Shown one piece after another: positions 44,262 to 52,686 of a stretch of 64,000 bases of DNA (its first letter is position 1; each line of letters starts with the position of its first letter). Made by a program: the position numbers and the translations under genes. The notes below the pieces were generated by a model. That model was not told where the DNA came from. It saw only the letters and a list, made by a program, of their open reading frames with translations, and searched no databases. The stretch comes from Frondihabitans australicus (lineage in GTDB: Bacteria; Actinomycetota; Actinomycetes; Actinomycetales; Microbacteriaceae), in assembly GCF_003634555.1 (NCBI RefSeq), contig NZ_RBKS01000001.1:372001-436000 (forward strand), read 5' to 3'.

Positions 44262-45812
44262 GTGTCACCGTCCGATCGCTCCCGCCCCCGTCGTCGTCTC
44301 ACGACGCTGCTCACCGGAATCGTCGCCTTCGCGATCGCCCTGACCGGCTGCACGGCCGCATCCGGGGCCAGCGAGGGCACGAGCTCCGGCAGCGAGACGC
44401 TGGACTGGGCGTCGGCATACCCTCCGACGAGTTGGGACCCCGTGGTGAACGGCTCGGGAGCCTCCTTCCGCGTGACGTCTCTGGCCTATGCGTCGCTCAC
44501 GACGACGAACGAGCAGGGTGAGGCGGAGCCGGCGCTCGCGAAGAGCTGGAAGTACAACTCCGACGGCACGCAGGTGACGTTCACCCTGCGGTCGGGCCTC
44601 AAGTTCTCCGACGGGACGGCGCTCGACTCGACCGCGGTCAAGGACTACTTCGTGCGCGCCCAGACGCAGAAGACGTCGGCGCTGGTCGGCGAGGGCATCT
44701 CGGTGATCAAGTCGATCGACACCCCCGACGCCACCAGTGTCGTGATGAACCTGAGTCAGCCCGACTATCAGATCCCGCTGGTCGTGGCCGAGCGCGTCGG
44801 TCAGATCACGAACCCGAAGTACACGACGGCTCAGCTCGCGCAGAAGCCGGAGGGCGCGGGCCCGTTCAAGGCCGTCACGGTCGTGCCCGGCTCGAAGGCC
44901 GTGCTGGTGAAGAACCCGAACTACTGGGATGCGAAGAACATCCACATCACGAATGTCACCGTGTCGTTCGGCATCGATCCGACGCAGGTCGTCACCGGCC
45001 TGCAGTCGGGTGTCTACGACTTCGCCGACCTGGCGACGAGCCAGGCGAAGTCCGCGAAGGCCGCCGGCCTGGACGTCGTGCAACAGCCCGGGTTCAACGC
45101 CAACAACCTGAGCGTGAACACGACGATCGCGCCGTTCAACAACCCGAAGGTGCTCGAGGCGGTGCAGTACGCGGTGAACCGCGAGCAGATCGTCGACCAG
45201 GCGGACTTCGGCTACGGGACGGCGGCGTACGAGCCGTTCCCGAAGGGCTACATCGCCTACGACCCGACGTCGGCCGACGCTCACCCGTTCAGCGTGAGCA
45301 AGGCGAAGGCGCTGCTGGCCGAGGCGGGGTATCCGAACGGCTTCGCGGTGACGATGACGGTCAGCTCGACGTCGACGACGGCCGAGAACGAGCTCCTGCA
45401 GGCCCAGTTGAAAGCCGTGGGCATCGACGTGACCCTGAAGGTCGACGCGAACTGGGCGACGTCGTTCTTCGCCAAGAAGCTGCCGATCTCGACCTACGGC
45501 ACCACCGGCCGCGACTCGCCGGTCCAGACGCTCCAGGCGCACTTCGGTGCCGCAGGCGCGCTGAACCTCAGCGGCAAGGACGGCGGTGCGGCCTATGACG
45601 CCGCCATCAGCAAGGCTCTGGCGACTCCGCTGACGTCGCCCGACTACCAGAAGAACATCCAGGCGGCGACGGCGGCCGGCATGGCGACCACGGGCCTGAT
45701 CTTCACCGACACGGTGCCGAACCTCTTCGTGAAGACGAAGGCGGTCTCGAGCATCCCGAAGATCCCGGCCAAGATCACGTGGACGGGGGTGACGATCGGT
45801 GGGAGCAACTGA
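44262..45812 (+). CDS. ABC transporter substrate-binding lipoprotein, family 5
   Basis: A 516-residue peptide/nickel-type (SBP_bac_5) binding protein. A signal peptide ends with the lipobox Leu-Thr-Gly-Cys, Cys30 being lipidated. The family signature Thr-Phe-Thr-Leu-Arg-Ser-Gly-Leu-Lys-Phe-Ser-Asp-Gly-Thr-Ala-Leu is near residues 105-120. No permease or ATPase genes are adjacent, so it is an orphan binding protein. It overlaps the FAD monooxygenase gene by 14 bases. The company of two flavin monooxygenases suggests capture of an organosulfur or similar compound. Confidence 0.9.
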   Translation: MSPSDRSRPRRRLTTLLTGIVAFAIALTGCTAASGASEGTSSGSETLDWASAYPPTSWDPVVNGSGASFRVTSLAYASLTTTNEQGEAEPALAKSWKYNSDGTQVTFTLRSGLKFSDGTALDSTAVKDYFVRAQTQKTSALVGEGISVIKSIDTPDATSVVMNLSQPDYQIPLVVAERVGQITNPKYTTAQLAQKPEGAGPFKAVTVVPGSKAVLVKNPNYWDAKNIHITNVTVSFGIDPTQVVTGLQSGVYDFADLATSQAKSAKAAGLDVVQQPGFNANNLSVNTTIAPFNNPKVLEAVQYAVNREQIVDQADFGYGTAAYEPFPKGYIAYDPTSADAHPFSVSKAKALLAEAGYPNGFAVTMTVSSTSTTAENELLQAQLKAVGIDVTLKVDANWATSFFAKKLPISTYGTTGRDSPVQTLQAHFGAAGALNLSGKDGGAAYDAAISKALATPLTSPDYQKNIQAATAAGMATTGLIFTDTVPNLFVKTKAVSSIPKIPAKITWTGVTIGGSN

Positions 45813-47523
45813 CACGTCGCACGCCGATGGCCGCCGGATCGACGTCGTGCCGATTCCGGCTCAGCGTCCGCCCGCCGATGTCGATGTGCTCGTGGTCGGT
45901 GCTGGCCCGTCGGGTCTCGCCACGGCCATCGAGCTCGATCGGCACGGAGTGCGAGTCGCCGTTGTGGATCAGGCCAGCGAATTCACTCTGGTGCGCGCCG
46001 GCGCATTCAGCCATTCGCCGCGCACGGTCGAGTTCTTCCGCCGGTGGGGTCTCGTCGATCGGATCAAAGAGGAGTGGACGTTCCCGCCGGAGTGGAACCA
46101 GGGCACGCTGTTCCTCACCTCGCTCGTCGGGCACCGGCTGCAGGGCACCACGACACGCAGCTTCGCGAAGCCGGTCGGCACTCGGCACTCGTTCGAAGAC
46201 CCGATCCGGCGCCCGCAGACGGTCCTGCAGAAGGTCTTCCTCGAGAAGCTGGCTTCGCGCGGCGTCGTCGTCTCGGGTGCGCAGCGGGTGACGGCGCTCG
46301 ACGATCACGGCGACGGGGTCGTCACCACGGTGCAGGACGAGTCGACGGGACAGGATCATGCGATCCGGTCGCGGTACGTGATCGGGGCGGACGGCAGCCG
46401 TTCGACCGTGCGCAGCCTCGCGGGCATCACTCGCTCGGGGGAGTACGCGACCTCCCGGCACTTCCGCGTCGTCGTGCGCGTGAAAGGCGCTCTGCCGGAG
46501 AGGCTCCGCCCGTATCCGAGCGCCACGAACATCATCTTCAACCAGAGCTACACCGGGTTCCTCGCGGCGATCGACGCGACGGACTGGCGCATTCACGTCG
46601 GGCCCTTCCCGATCGACCACCGGCCCACCGACGACGAGTTCCTCGCAGCCGGCCGGTCGGCGTTCGGCTTCGACATCGACCTCGAGGTCGTGTCGATCAC
46701 GCCGTTCTTCAAGAGCACGCGTCTGGCCGACGAGTTCGTGCGCGGCCGCGTGGTGCTCGTGGGCGACGCCGCGCACGTCCGAGCACCCGGCGGCAACCTC
46801 GGGCAGGGCTTCGGCGACGTCTTCAACCTCGGCTGGAAGCTCGCGGCCGTCCTCAGGGGCACGGGTGGTGACGAGCTCCTGCGCTCGTACCACGACGAGC
46901 GACACCGGCACGACGGCAGAGTCTCGGCGCACGCGCTCGCCTCGAGCATCGCGGCCGACGACCGCTGGGCGAGGGTGCGCGAGGTCGGCGTGCCCGACGA
47001 CGCGGACCTCAGCGCCGAGGCCGACGGGCGCCGCGCGTCGATCGGCGCGATCATCGCGAACCACGACGGTCCGGCGATCGGCGTCGACCTCGACGAGCGC
47101 TACGACTCGTCGGGTGTGATCTGGTACGACGAGGGTCAACTCGAGTCCGACCCGGAATGGCACCCGAACCGGTACCTGCCGGAGGGTAGGCCCGCGCACC
47201 GCGCCCCGAACGGCAACATCGACCCGTACGGCGACACGCTCTACAACCGCATCGGCTCGGACACCGCGCTGCTCGTGCTCGGCCGCGACACGTCGCTCGT
47301 CGAGCCGTTCCACGCGGCAGCCAGGGAGCGCGGAATCGGCCTCGACGTCGTCTACCTCGACGAGAGCGACGCACGTCACGCCTACGGCGCGGACTTCGCT
47401 CTCGTGCGGCCGGACCATCACGTGGCCTGGCGGGGGAACGGGGAGGGATCGCCGGATCCTGCCGCCGTGCTCGACCAGACCTACGGGCGCGTGACCGTCG
47501 CGGTCGCTGCTGCCGCCGTGTAG
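45799..47523 (+). CDS. FAD-dependent monooxygenase (aromatic hydroxylase type)
   Basis: A 574-residue group A flavoprotein monooxygenase. The FAD-binding Val-Val-Gly-Ala-Gly-Pro-Ser-Gly-Leu-Ala is near residues 32-41, the Asp-Gly middle motif (Gly-Ala-Asp-Gly-Ser-Arg-Ser) near 195-201, and Leu-Val-Gly-Asp-Ala-Ala-His near 319-325. A thioredoxin-like C-terminal domain follows. It hydroxylates an unknown organic substrate using NAD(P)H and O2. GTG start inside the end of the binding-protein gene. Its end overlaps the convergent LLM gene by 43 bases. Confidence 0.88.
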   Translation: MGATDTSHADGRRIDVVPIPAQRPPADVDVLVVGAGPSGLATAIELDRHGVRVAVVDQASEFTLVRAGAFSHSPRTVEFFRRWGLVDRIKEEWTFPPEWNQGTLFLTSLVGHRLQGTTTRSFAKPVGTRHSFEDPIRRPQTVLQKVFLEKLASRGVVVSGAQRVTALDDHGDGVVTTVQDESTGQDHAIRSRYVIGADGSRSTVRSLAGITRSGEYATSRHFRVVVRVKGALPERLRPYPSATNIIFNQSYTGFLAAIDATDWRIHVGPFPIDHRPTDDEFLAAGRSAFGFDIDLEVVSITPFFKSTRLADEFVRGRVVLVGDAAHVRAPGGNLGQGFGDVFNLGWKLAAVLRGTGGDELLRSYHDERHRHDGRVSAHALASSIAADDRWARVREVGVPDDADLSAEADGRRASIGAIIANHDGPAIGVDLDERYDSSGVIWYDEGQLESDPEWHPNRYLPEGRPAHRAPNGNIDPYGDTLYNRIGSDTALLVLGRDTSLVEPFHAAARERGIGLDVVYLDESDARHAYGADFALVRPDHHVAWRGNGEGSPDPAAVLDQTYGRVTVAVAAAAV

Positions 47524-48827
47524 CGGTTCGCCGGCACGTCGAGTCCGAGGTTGCCACGCAGGGTGTCGGCCTCGTACTCGGTGCGGAAGATGCCGCGCTC
47601 CTGCAGCAGGGGCACCACCTCGTCGGCGAAGCGGTGGAAGTCGCTCGGCAGGTTCTGCAGCAGGATGACGCCGTCGAGGCCGCCCTCGGCCAGCCAGAGC
47701 TCGAGCGTGTCGGCGATCGTCTCGGCCGTGCCGACGAACGGCGACGGGGGAGCGGCCGTGAAGTGCAGCACCGTCTCGCGAAGCGTCAGGCCGTTTTCGG
47801 CGGCGTGCCGCTTGATCGCGCTCGACTGCGTGCGTCCGCTGCGGTCGCCGAGCTCGCCCAGGTCGGGGAACGGCGCGTCGTAGTCGTACTGCGTGAAGTC
47901 GTGCCAGCCGAACGATCGGCTGAAGGCGGCGAGGCGGCGGTCGAACGGCTTCTCGTCGGCGATGGCCTGCTCCCGAGCCCGTGCCTCGCCGACCGTGTCG
48001 GCGATGATCGGGTTGATACCGGGCAGGATCAGGATGTCGTCCGCACGACGCCCCGCCGCCACAGCCCGTGTCTTGATGTCGGTGTAGAACGCCTTCGCCG
48101 CCTCCAGGTTCGGGGCGAACGTGAAGATGGCCTCGGCGGTCTCGGCTCCGAGATCTCGGCCCTCCGGTGAGTTGCCGGCCTGGAAGATCACCGGCTGCCC
48201 CTGCCTCGAGCGAGTGATGTTGAGCGCGCCCTCGACGTCGAAGTGCTCGCCGTGGTGGTCGACCTCGTGCCGTTTCGAGTGGTCGACGAACTGCCCGGTC
48301 TCGCGGTCGTAAGGGAACGCGTCGTCTTCGTACGAGTCCCACAGCTCCTGCACCACCCCGACGATCTCGTGCGCCCGGCCGTAGCGCTCGGCGTAGTCGT
48401 AGTGCTGCTTGCGGCCGTAGTTGCCGGCCGTGCCCTCATCCTGCGTGGTGACGACGTTCCAGCCGGCGCGGCCGTGGCTGATGAGGTCGAGCGAGGCGAA
48501 GCGGCGGGCGACGTTGAACGGCGAGTTGTACGACGACGAGACCGTGCCGACGAGTCCGATCCGCGAGGTCACCATGGCGACGGCGCTCAGCAGGGTGAGG
48601 GGTTCGAGTCGCGCGAGGTAGTGCGGCGGCGAGTCGTTGGTGATGTACGTGCTGTCGGCGATGAAGAAGAAGTCGAGCTTCGCGTCTTCGGCGATGCGGG
48701 CCCACTCGACGTACTTCTCGACGCGCAGACCGGCGTCGGGCTCGAGCTCGGGGTTCTGCCAGAGCGAGTACTGGCCGGGTCCGCCGACACCGTGGTACGC
48801 CGCGCCGATGTGAAGCTGCCTGCCCAT
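47481..48827 (-). CDS. LLM-class flavin-dependent monooxygenase (NtaA/SnaA/DszA type)
   Basis: A 448-residue luciferase-like monooxygenase of the NtaA/SnaA/DszA group, which use reduced FMN from a separate reductase to cleave C-N or C-S bonds. Typical segments are Phe-Phe-Phe-Ile-Ala-Asp-Ser near 50, Asp-Leu-Ile-Ser-His-Gly-Arg-Ala-Gly-Trp-Asn-Val-Val-Thr near 114-127 and Gln-Ala-Gly-Asn-Ser-Pro-Glu-Gly-Arg near 215. The start at 48827 has a GAAAGGA ribosome-binding site. No flavin reductase gene is adjacent. Confidence 0.92.
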   Translation of the reverse strand: MGRQLHIGAAYHGVGGPGQYSLWQNPELEPDAGLRVEKYVEWARIAEDAKLDFFFIADSTYITNDSPPHYLARLEPLTLLSAVAMVTSRIGLVGTVSSSYNSPFNVARRFASLDLISHGRAGWNVVTTQDEGTAGNYGRKQHYDYAERYGRAHEIVGVVQELWDSYEDDAFPYDRETGQFVDHSKRHEVDHHGEHFDVEGALNITRSRQGQPVIFQAGNSPEGRDLGAETAEAIFTFAPNLEAAKAFYTDIKTRAVAAGRRADDILILPGINPIIADTVGEARAREQAIADEKPFDRRLAAFSRSFGWHDFTQYDYDAPFPDLGELGDRSGRTQSSAIKRHAAENGLTLRETVLHFTAAPPSPFVGTAETIADTLELWLAEGGLDGVILLQNLPSDFHRFADEVVPLLQERGIFRTEYEADTLRGNLGLDVPANRYTAAAATATVTRP

Positions 48828-49018
48828 GCGAGATCCTTTCGAAGCCGGTTCTTCCCTCAGCATCGCCGGAGCCCCGACCGCGGTCAAACGATCACGTCTG
48901 GTCGTGACGCAATCGGTCACGAGCAGTCATGCTTCGTCACGAACCCCGCCCTCTTTGCGAGGGCGCGGGAGTCGACCGATCTGGCACAGCTGAGCAGGCT
49001 CGGAGCACGATGGGGCGC

Positions 49019-49387
49019 ATGACAGACATCGTTCAGGACTGGCTCGACAGGTACCTCGTCGCGTGGAAGTCGAACGCCGAGGCCGACATCCGCGCGTTGT
49101 TCACGGATGACGCCACCTACTCCGGCAGCCCGCTCGATCCCGAGCCCTGGGTCGGCGCGGATGCCATCGTCGCCGGCTGGGTGCAGTACCACGACGATCC
49201 AGGAACGTGGACCTTCGAAGGCGCTCCGCTCGTGACGGACGGCACGGTCGCGGTCGTTCAAGGCCGTACCGACTATTCGAACGGTCACACCTGGGCGAAC
49301 CTCTGGGTGCTGCGGCTCGCGCCCGACGGGCGGGCGACGTCCTTCGTCGAGTGGGCCATCCGGCCGGGGCCGGTCGACCGCGGCTGA
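49019..49387 (+). CDS. NTF2-like (SnoaL-type) protein
   Basis: A 122-residue cone-shaped NTF2/SnoaL fold protein: an N-terminal helix with Trp-Leu-Asp-Arg-Tyr-Leu-Val-Ala-Trp, then Ile-Arg-Ala-Leu-Phe-Thr-Asp-Asp-Ala-Thr-Tyr. Such proteins bind small ligands or act as isomerases or hydratases. An in-frame ATG at 49010 with a GGAG upstream would add three residues. The function is unknown. Confidence 0.8.
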   Translation: MTDIVQDWLDRYLVAWKSNAEADIRALFTDDATYSGSPLDPEPWVGADAIVAGWVQYHDDPGTWTFEGAPLVTDGTVAVVQGRTDYSNGHTWANLWVLRLAPDGRATSFVEWAIRPGPVDRG

Positions 49388-49485
49388 GATGGGGCCGTCA
49401 GCATCAGTATCCCCAGGATCTTGAGTGACAATCTGATCGCGGTCGCACCCGGATTCACCACTCTGGTTAGTCGGTCTGCCAGGGC

Positions 49486-49959
49486 TCAGGTGTCGTACTC
49501 CTCGCCGTCCCACGGCTCGTAGTAGGCGATGAAGTCGCCGGGCTGCACCGTGATCGAGACCACGCCGTCGAAGGCGGTCGGAACGAACCCGAACGTGACG
49601 TCGCGCACCTGCTCGGAGAAGGGCTCGACCTCGATCGGCTCGAGAACGTAGTCGCCGAGCGCGAGAAGCATCTCGTCGAGAACGCCCTCGGATTGCGTCG
49701 GCAGGCCTTGGGCGGGTGGAGCTCCGTCAGGCCTCTCGGCGTCTCTCACGTCGATGGAGTCGAAGCTGCCATCGGCGGTCCAGAAGAAGACGGCGACGAA
49801 CGACCTGCTCCCGTCGAGGCTCGACTCGAACAGCTCGTCACTGGCGAAGAAGCGGCGGCCGTCGCCTGTCGTGCCGGCGAACGGCACGTGGTAGTCGTCG
49901 GGGACGATCGTGAAGCGAGCGGGAGTGCCGTCGGGAAACCTGGTTCGCTCTGCTGCCAT
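49486..49959 (-). CDS. Hypothetical protein
   Basis: A 157-residue acidic protein (many Asp/Glu, Phe, Tyr) without a signal peptide or membrane segment. The pattern of alternating beta strands and the C-terminal Phe-Ile-Ala-Tyr-Tyr-Glu-Pro-Trp-Asp-Gly-Glu-Glu-Tyr is distinctive, but I recognise no family. It precedes the dihydrofolate-reductase-like gene on the other side, transcribed in the same direction. Confidence 0.6.
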   Translation of the reverse strand: MAAERTRFPDGTPARFTIVPDDYHVPFAGTTGDGRRFFASDELFESSLDGSRSFVAVFFWTADGSFDSIDVRDAERPDGAPPAQGLPTQSEGVLDEMLLALGDYVLEPIEVEPFSEQVRDVTFGFVPTAFDGVVSITVQPGDFIAYYEPWDGEEYDT

Positions 49960-50014
49960 AGGAGCACCCTATTCCGACCCGAGGGCACGCCCTGCGGCGA
50001 CGGTCCACGCCGGA

Positions 50015-50569
50015 TCAGGCCGTGACCTCGTAGACGAGCCGCGCGAACCGGCCGTGCGCCTCGGCCGACTTCAGGTGCAGGCGATCGGTCCCGAGGCGTC
50101 GCGGCAGCAGCGGCGCCCCGCCGGCGAGCGTCACCGGCGCCACGGTCAGCCGGATCTCGTCGAGCGCGCCGATGTCGGCGAACTGGCCGGCGAGGTCGCC
50201 GCCGCCCACGACCCAGACGTCGGCGTCGCCCGCAGCCTCGCGGATCGCCGCCAGGTGATCCGCGACGGGACCCGAGACGAACCGCACGTCGGCCCTCTCC
50301 GGCACGGGAAGCCGACGCGAGGTGAAGACGAACGTGGGCTTGTCGCCGTAGAACTCCTGCCACCGCGCAGGCTCGTCGAGCAGGTTCTCATGGTCGAGCA
50401 CCCACTCGTAGGTCGTCGAGCCTTCGACGAGCACGCCGGCTCCGACCGGCACGAGACCGTCGTCGGGCAGGCCTTCGAGGTCGACCTCGAACAGCCACGC
50501 CAGCGAGTTCTCCTCGTCGGCCAGAAAGCCGTTCAGCGTGGTCGCCGTGTCGAACAGAATGCGTCCCAT
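50015..50569 (-). CDS. Dihydrofolate reductase-family (RibD C-terminal) protein
   Basis: A 184-residue protein with the RibD C-terminal/DHFR-like fold: Met-Gly-Arg-Ile-Leu-Phe-Asp-Thr-Ala-Thr-Thr-Leu-Asn-Gly-Phe-Leu-Ala at the start, a Gly-Ser-Thr-Thr-Tyr-Glu segment near 50 and Trp-Val-Val-Gly-Gly-Gly-Asp-Leu near 118-125 for NADPH. Such stand-alone proteins are common in actinobacteria and are seldom true folate enzymes. A NADPH-dependent reductase is likely. Confidence 0.88.
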   Translation of the reverse strand: MGRILFDTATTLNGFLADEENSLAWLFEVDLEGLPDDGLVPVGAGVLVEGSTTYEWVLDHENLLDEPARWQEFYGDKPTFVFTSRRLPVPERADVRFVSGPVADHLAAIREAAGDADVWVVGGGDLAGQFADIGALDEIRLTVAPVTLAGGAPLLPRRLGTDRLHLKSAEAHGRFARLVYEVTA

Positions 50570-50607
50570 GCCCCGAGACTATGCGGGGCCAAGGGCCGAG
50601 GGGCGAG

Positions 50608-51513
50608 CTAGCCCGCGGCGAGACGCTCGAACGCGAGCCCGATCTCGTCATCGACGATCTGCACGCTGGTGCGCGTGCGCGTCTCGGGTCGCGCGAGGGA
50701 GTCGATGTGCCGGCCCAGGTGGGGATGGCTCAAAGGGCGCAGGACGATGTCGGTCGCGCCCGGCGGCAGCCCCATGTAACGGGGCATGAGCGCGATCGAT
50801 CCGCTCGCCGCGACGATGTCCGCGGCGACCCTGAAGTCGTTCACGCGGTGGGCGACGGAGGGCGCGCTGCCGCTGATTCCCGTGATCGTCTGGAGCGCGT
50901 GGGCCAGGGGGAAGCCGTCGTGGACGGCCACCCAGACCTCGTCGTCCAGGTCGCCCGGCTCGATCGACGTGTGCGACGCCAAGCGGTGGTCGCGCCTCAC
51001 GGCGATGTCGAGCGGTTCGATGAGGAGCGGCCGGACGCTCAGGGAGCGGGGCCACGGTGGGCTGCCGTCCAGACGATGTGCGATCACGAGATCGTGTTCG
51101 GCGGTGAGGCGAGGGAACTCCTCCTGAGCGACGTCGAAGTCGCTCAGCGAGACCGCCGGAAGAGCGGGACCGTCGAGAGCCCTCAGCAACGCGCCGAACA
51201 TCGCCGATCCTGCACTGTGGAACGCGGCGACGGCGACGTGACCGGTCCGGGCCGTGCGATGCTCCTCCACCGCCTGAGTGGCGCGAGCCAAGGCCACCTC
51301 GACGTCCACGGCCGCTTCCGCGAGGGCGCGCCCCGCATCGGTGAGAACCGTCCGCCGGCCCATCCGCTGGGTCAGGGGAAGAGTCGACTGCCTCTGCAGG
51401 GCGGCGATCTGCTGAGACACCGACGACGGCGTCACGCGGAGCAGGGCGGCTACGGCGGCGATGCTGCCGCGATCGCCGAGCTCGCGAAGTGCCCGGAGCT
51501 GCGCTAGTTCCAT
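50608..51513 (-). CDS. LysR-family transcriptional regulator
   Basis: A 301-residue LysR regulator. The winged HTH is at residues 1-60 (Leu-Ala-Gln-Leu-Arg-Ala-Leu-Arg-Glu-Leu, then Ser-Ser-Val-Ser-Gln-Gln-Ile), and the periplasmic-binding-like effector domain covers 90-295. It is divergent from the DMT transporter gene over 72 bases, the usual arrangement for a regulator and its exporter target. The shared region contains an inverted repeat that could be its operator. Confidence 0.9.
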   Translation of the reverse strand: MELAQLRALRELGDRGSIAAVAALLRVTPSSVSQQIAALQRQSTLPLTQRMGRRTVLTDAGRALAEAAVDVEVALARATQAVEEHRTARTGHVAVAAFHSAGSAMFGALLRALDGPALPAVSLSDFDVAQEEFPRLTAEHDLVIAHRLDGSPPWPRSLSVRPLLIEPLDIAVRRDHRLASHTSIEPGDLDDEVWVAVHDGFPLAHALQTITGISGSAPSVAHRVNDFRVAADIVAASGSIALMPRYMGLPPGATDIVLRPLSHPHLGRHIDSLARPETRTRTSVQIVDDEIGLAFERLAAG

Positions 51514-51518
51514 AAGTT

Positions 51519-51547
51519 GAATCTAATGCGTTGCATCACAACTCAGT
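51519..51547. promoter_or_regulatory. Candidate LysR operator
   Basis: An inverted repeat with outer arms AGTTG and CAACT and inner arms ATGC and GCAT around GTT, in AT-richer sequence just upstream of the LysR start. It matches the T-N11-A style of LysR sites. Approximate limits. Confidence 0.4.
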
Positions 51548-51585
51548 AGCTTGTCCTGTCGGAATGCGAGCAGGATCCTGACTGC

Positions 51586-52686
51586 ATGGCTTCTCTCGTC
51601 TCCCGCTCTCGGGTCGACCTCCTCCTGCTCGTCGTCGCCGTGTCGTGGGGATCGACCTACCTCGTGGCGAAGGAGCTGCTCTCGGCCGACGCTGTCGTCG
51701 CGCTCCTCGCCGTCCGCCTGTCGCTGGCGGGGATCCTCCTGTGCTTCGTGACGCTGATCCGCGGCCGTGGTCCCGACCTGGGGGAGATCGGGCGAGGCTC
51801 CGTGTTGGGTCTCGTGCTGGCGACCGTCTTCGCGTTCGAGACGTTCGGGATCCTCCACACGTCCGCCACGAACGCGGGGGTCCTGATCAGCCTCACGATC
51901 GTCTTCACGCCCGCCCTCGATGCCGTCGTGTCGCGGCGCCTCCTGCCTCCCCGGTTTCTCGCCGCAGCCGGCCTGGCGGTCGTCGGAGTCGTGCTCCTCT
52001 CCGGCGGCGGCCTCCGTGGCCTGAGCCTGGGCGACGGACTGATCCTCGTCGCGGCAGTCGTCCGAGCGGTGCACGTGACCCTGACGCACCGCATGACCGC
52101 GCACCGGACCGTCGACTCCGTGAGCATGACCGCCATCCAGCTGCTCACGTGCGGAATCGTGTTCTCGCTCGCCTCGGTGTTCTTCGGCGTCTCGCTTCCG
52201 CACTTCGTCGGGGGCCTCGGGCTTCGGCAGATCGTGCTGCTGGGATACCTCGTTCTCCTCTGCACGGTGTTCGCATTCCTCGTGCAGACGTGGGCCGTGC
52301 GGCGGACCTCGCCGTCGCGGGTCAGTCTGCTGCTCGGCACGGAGCCGGTGTGGGCGGCCGTCATCGGGATCGTCATCGCGCACGATCGCGTCGGCGTTGC
52401 CGGATATCTCGGCATCGCGCTGATCCTGCTCGGAGCCCTGTGGGGTCGTCGGGTCGAGGGCAGCTCGGGCGACGGAACAGCGCGGTCTGCCCGTGGTCGT
52501 CGGGGAGCGGGAGGGACGACCACGACCCCGTCCTTGGTACCCGAATCGCGAGGCGCCGGCAGCTCAGCGGTGCAGCACGCCCGGCTCGACGTACATCGCG
52601 GGCACGGGCTCTGTCACGGAGACTTCGCCGAGTGCGTCGTCGATCGCGGCGAGTGTGGCCGCGTCCAGAGCGGTGCCGGCGGCTGA
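51586..52686 (+). CDS. DMT-family (EamA) transporter with odd C-terminal extension
   Basis: A 366-residue protein. Residues 1-295 contain ten membrane segments in two EamA repeats, starting Trp-Gly-Ser-Thr-Tyr-Leu-Val-Ala-Lys. DMT exporters move amino acids, metabolites or drugs. The family normally ends about here. The last 70 residues are Arg/Gly/Ser/His-rich with no membrane segment, and their final 123 bases lie opposite the coding sequence of the aldo/keto reductase. The natural stop may have been lost by a frameshift near 52470-52500, or the overlap is real. Confidence 0.82.
   Translation: MASLVSRSRVDLLLLVVAVSWGSTYLVAKELLSADAVVALLAVRLSLAGILLCFVTLIRGRGPDLGEIGRGSVLGLVLATVFAFETFGILHTSATNAGVLISLTIVFTPALDAVVSRRLLPPRFLAAAGLAVVGVVLLSGGGLRGLSLGDGLILVAAVVRAVHVTLTHRMTAHRTVDSVSMTAIQLLTCGIVFSLASVFFGVSLPHFVGGLGLRQIVLLGYLVLLCTVFAFLVQTWAVRRTSPSRVSLLLGTEPVWAAVIGIVIAHDRVGVAGYLGIALILLGALWGRRVEGSSGDGTARSARGRRGAGGTTTTPSLVPESRGAGSSAVQHARLDVHRGHGLCHGDFAECVVDRGECGRVQSGAGG

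Noticed and set aside
35158-44300. A tRNA-Lys-integrated mobile element
   Set aside because: I found no integrase, transposase, phage gene or second copy of the tRNA 3' end, so only a border is claimed.
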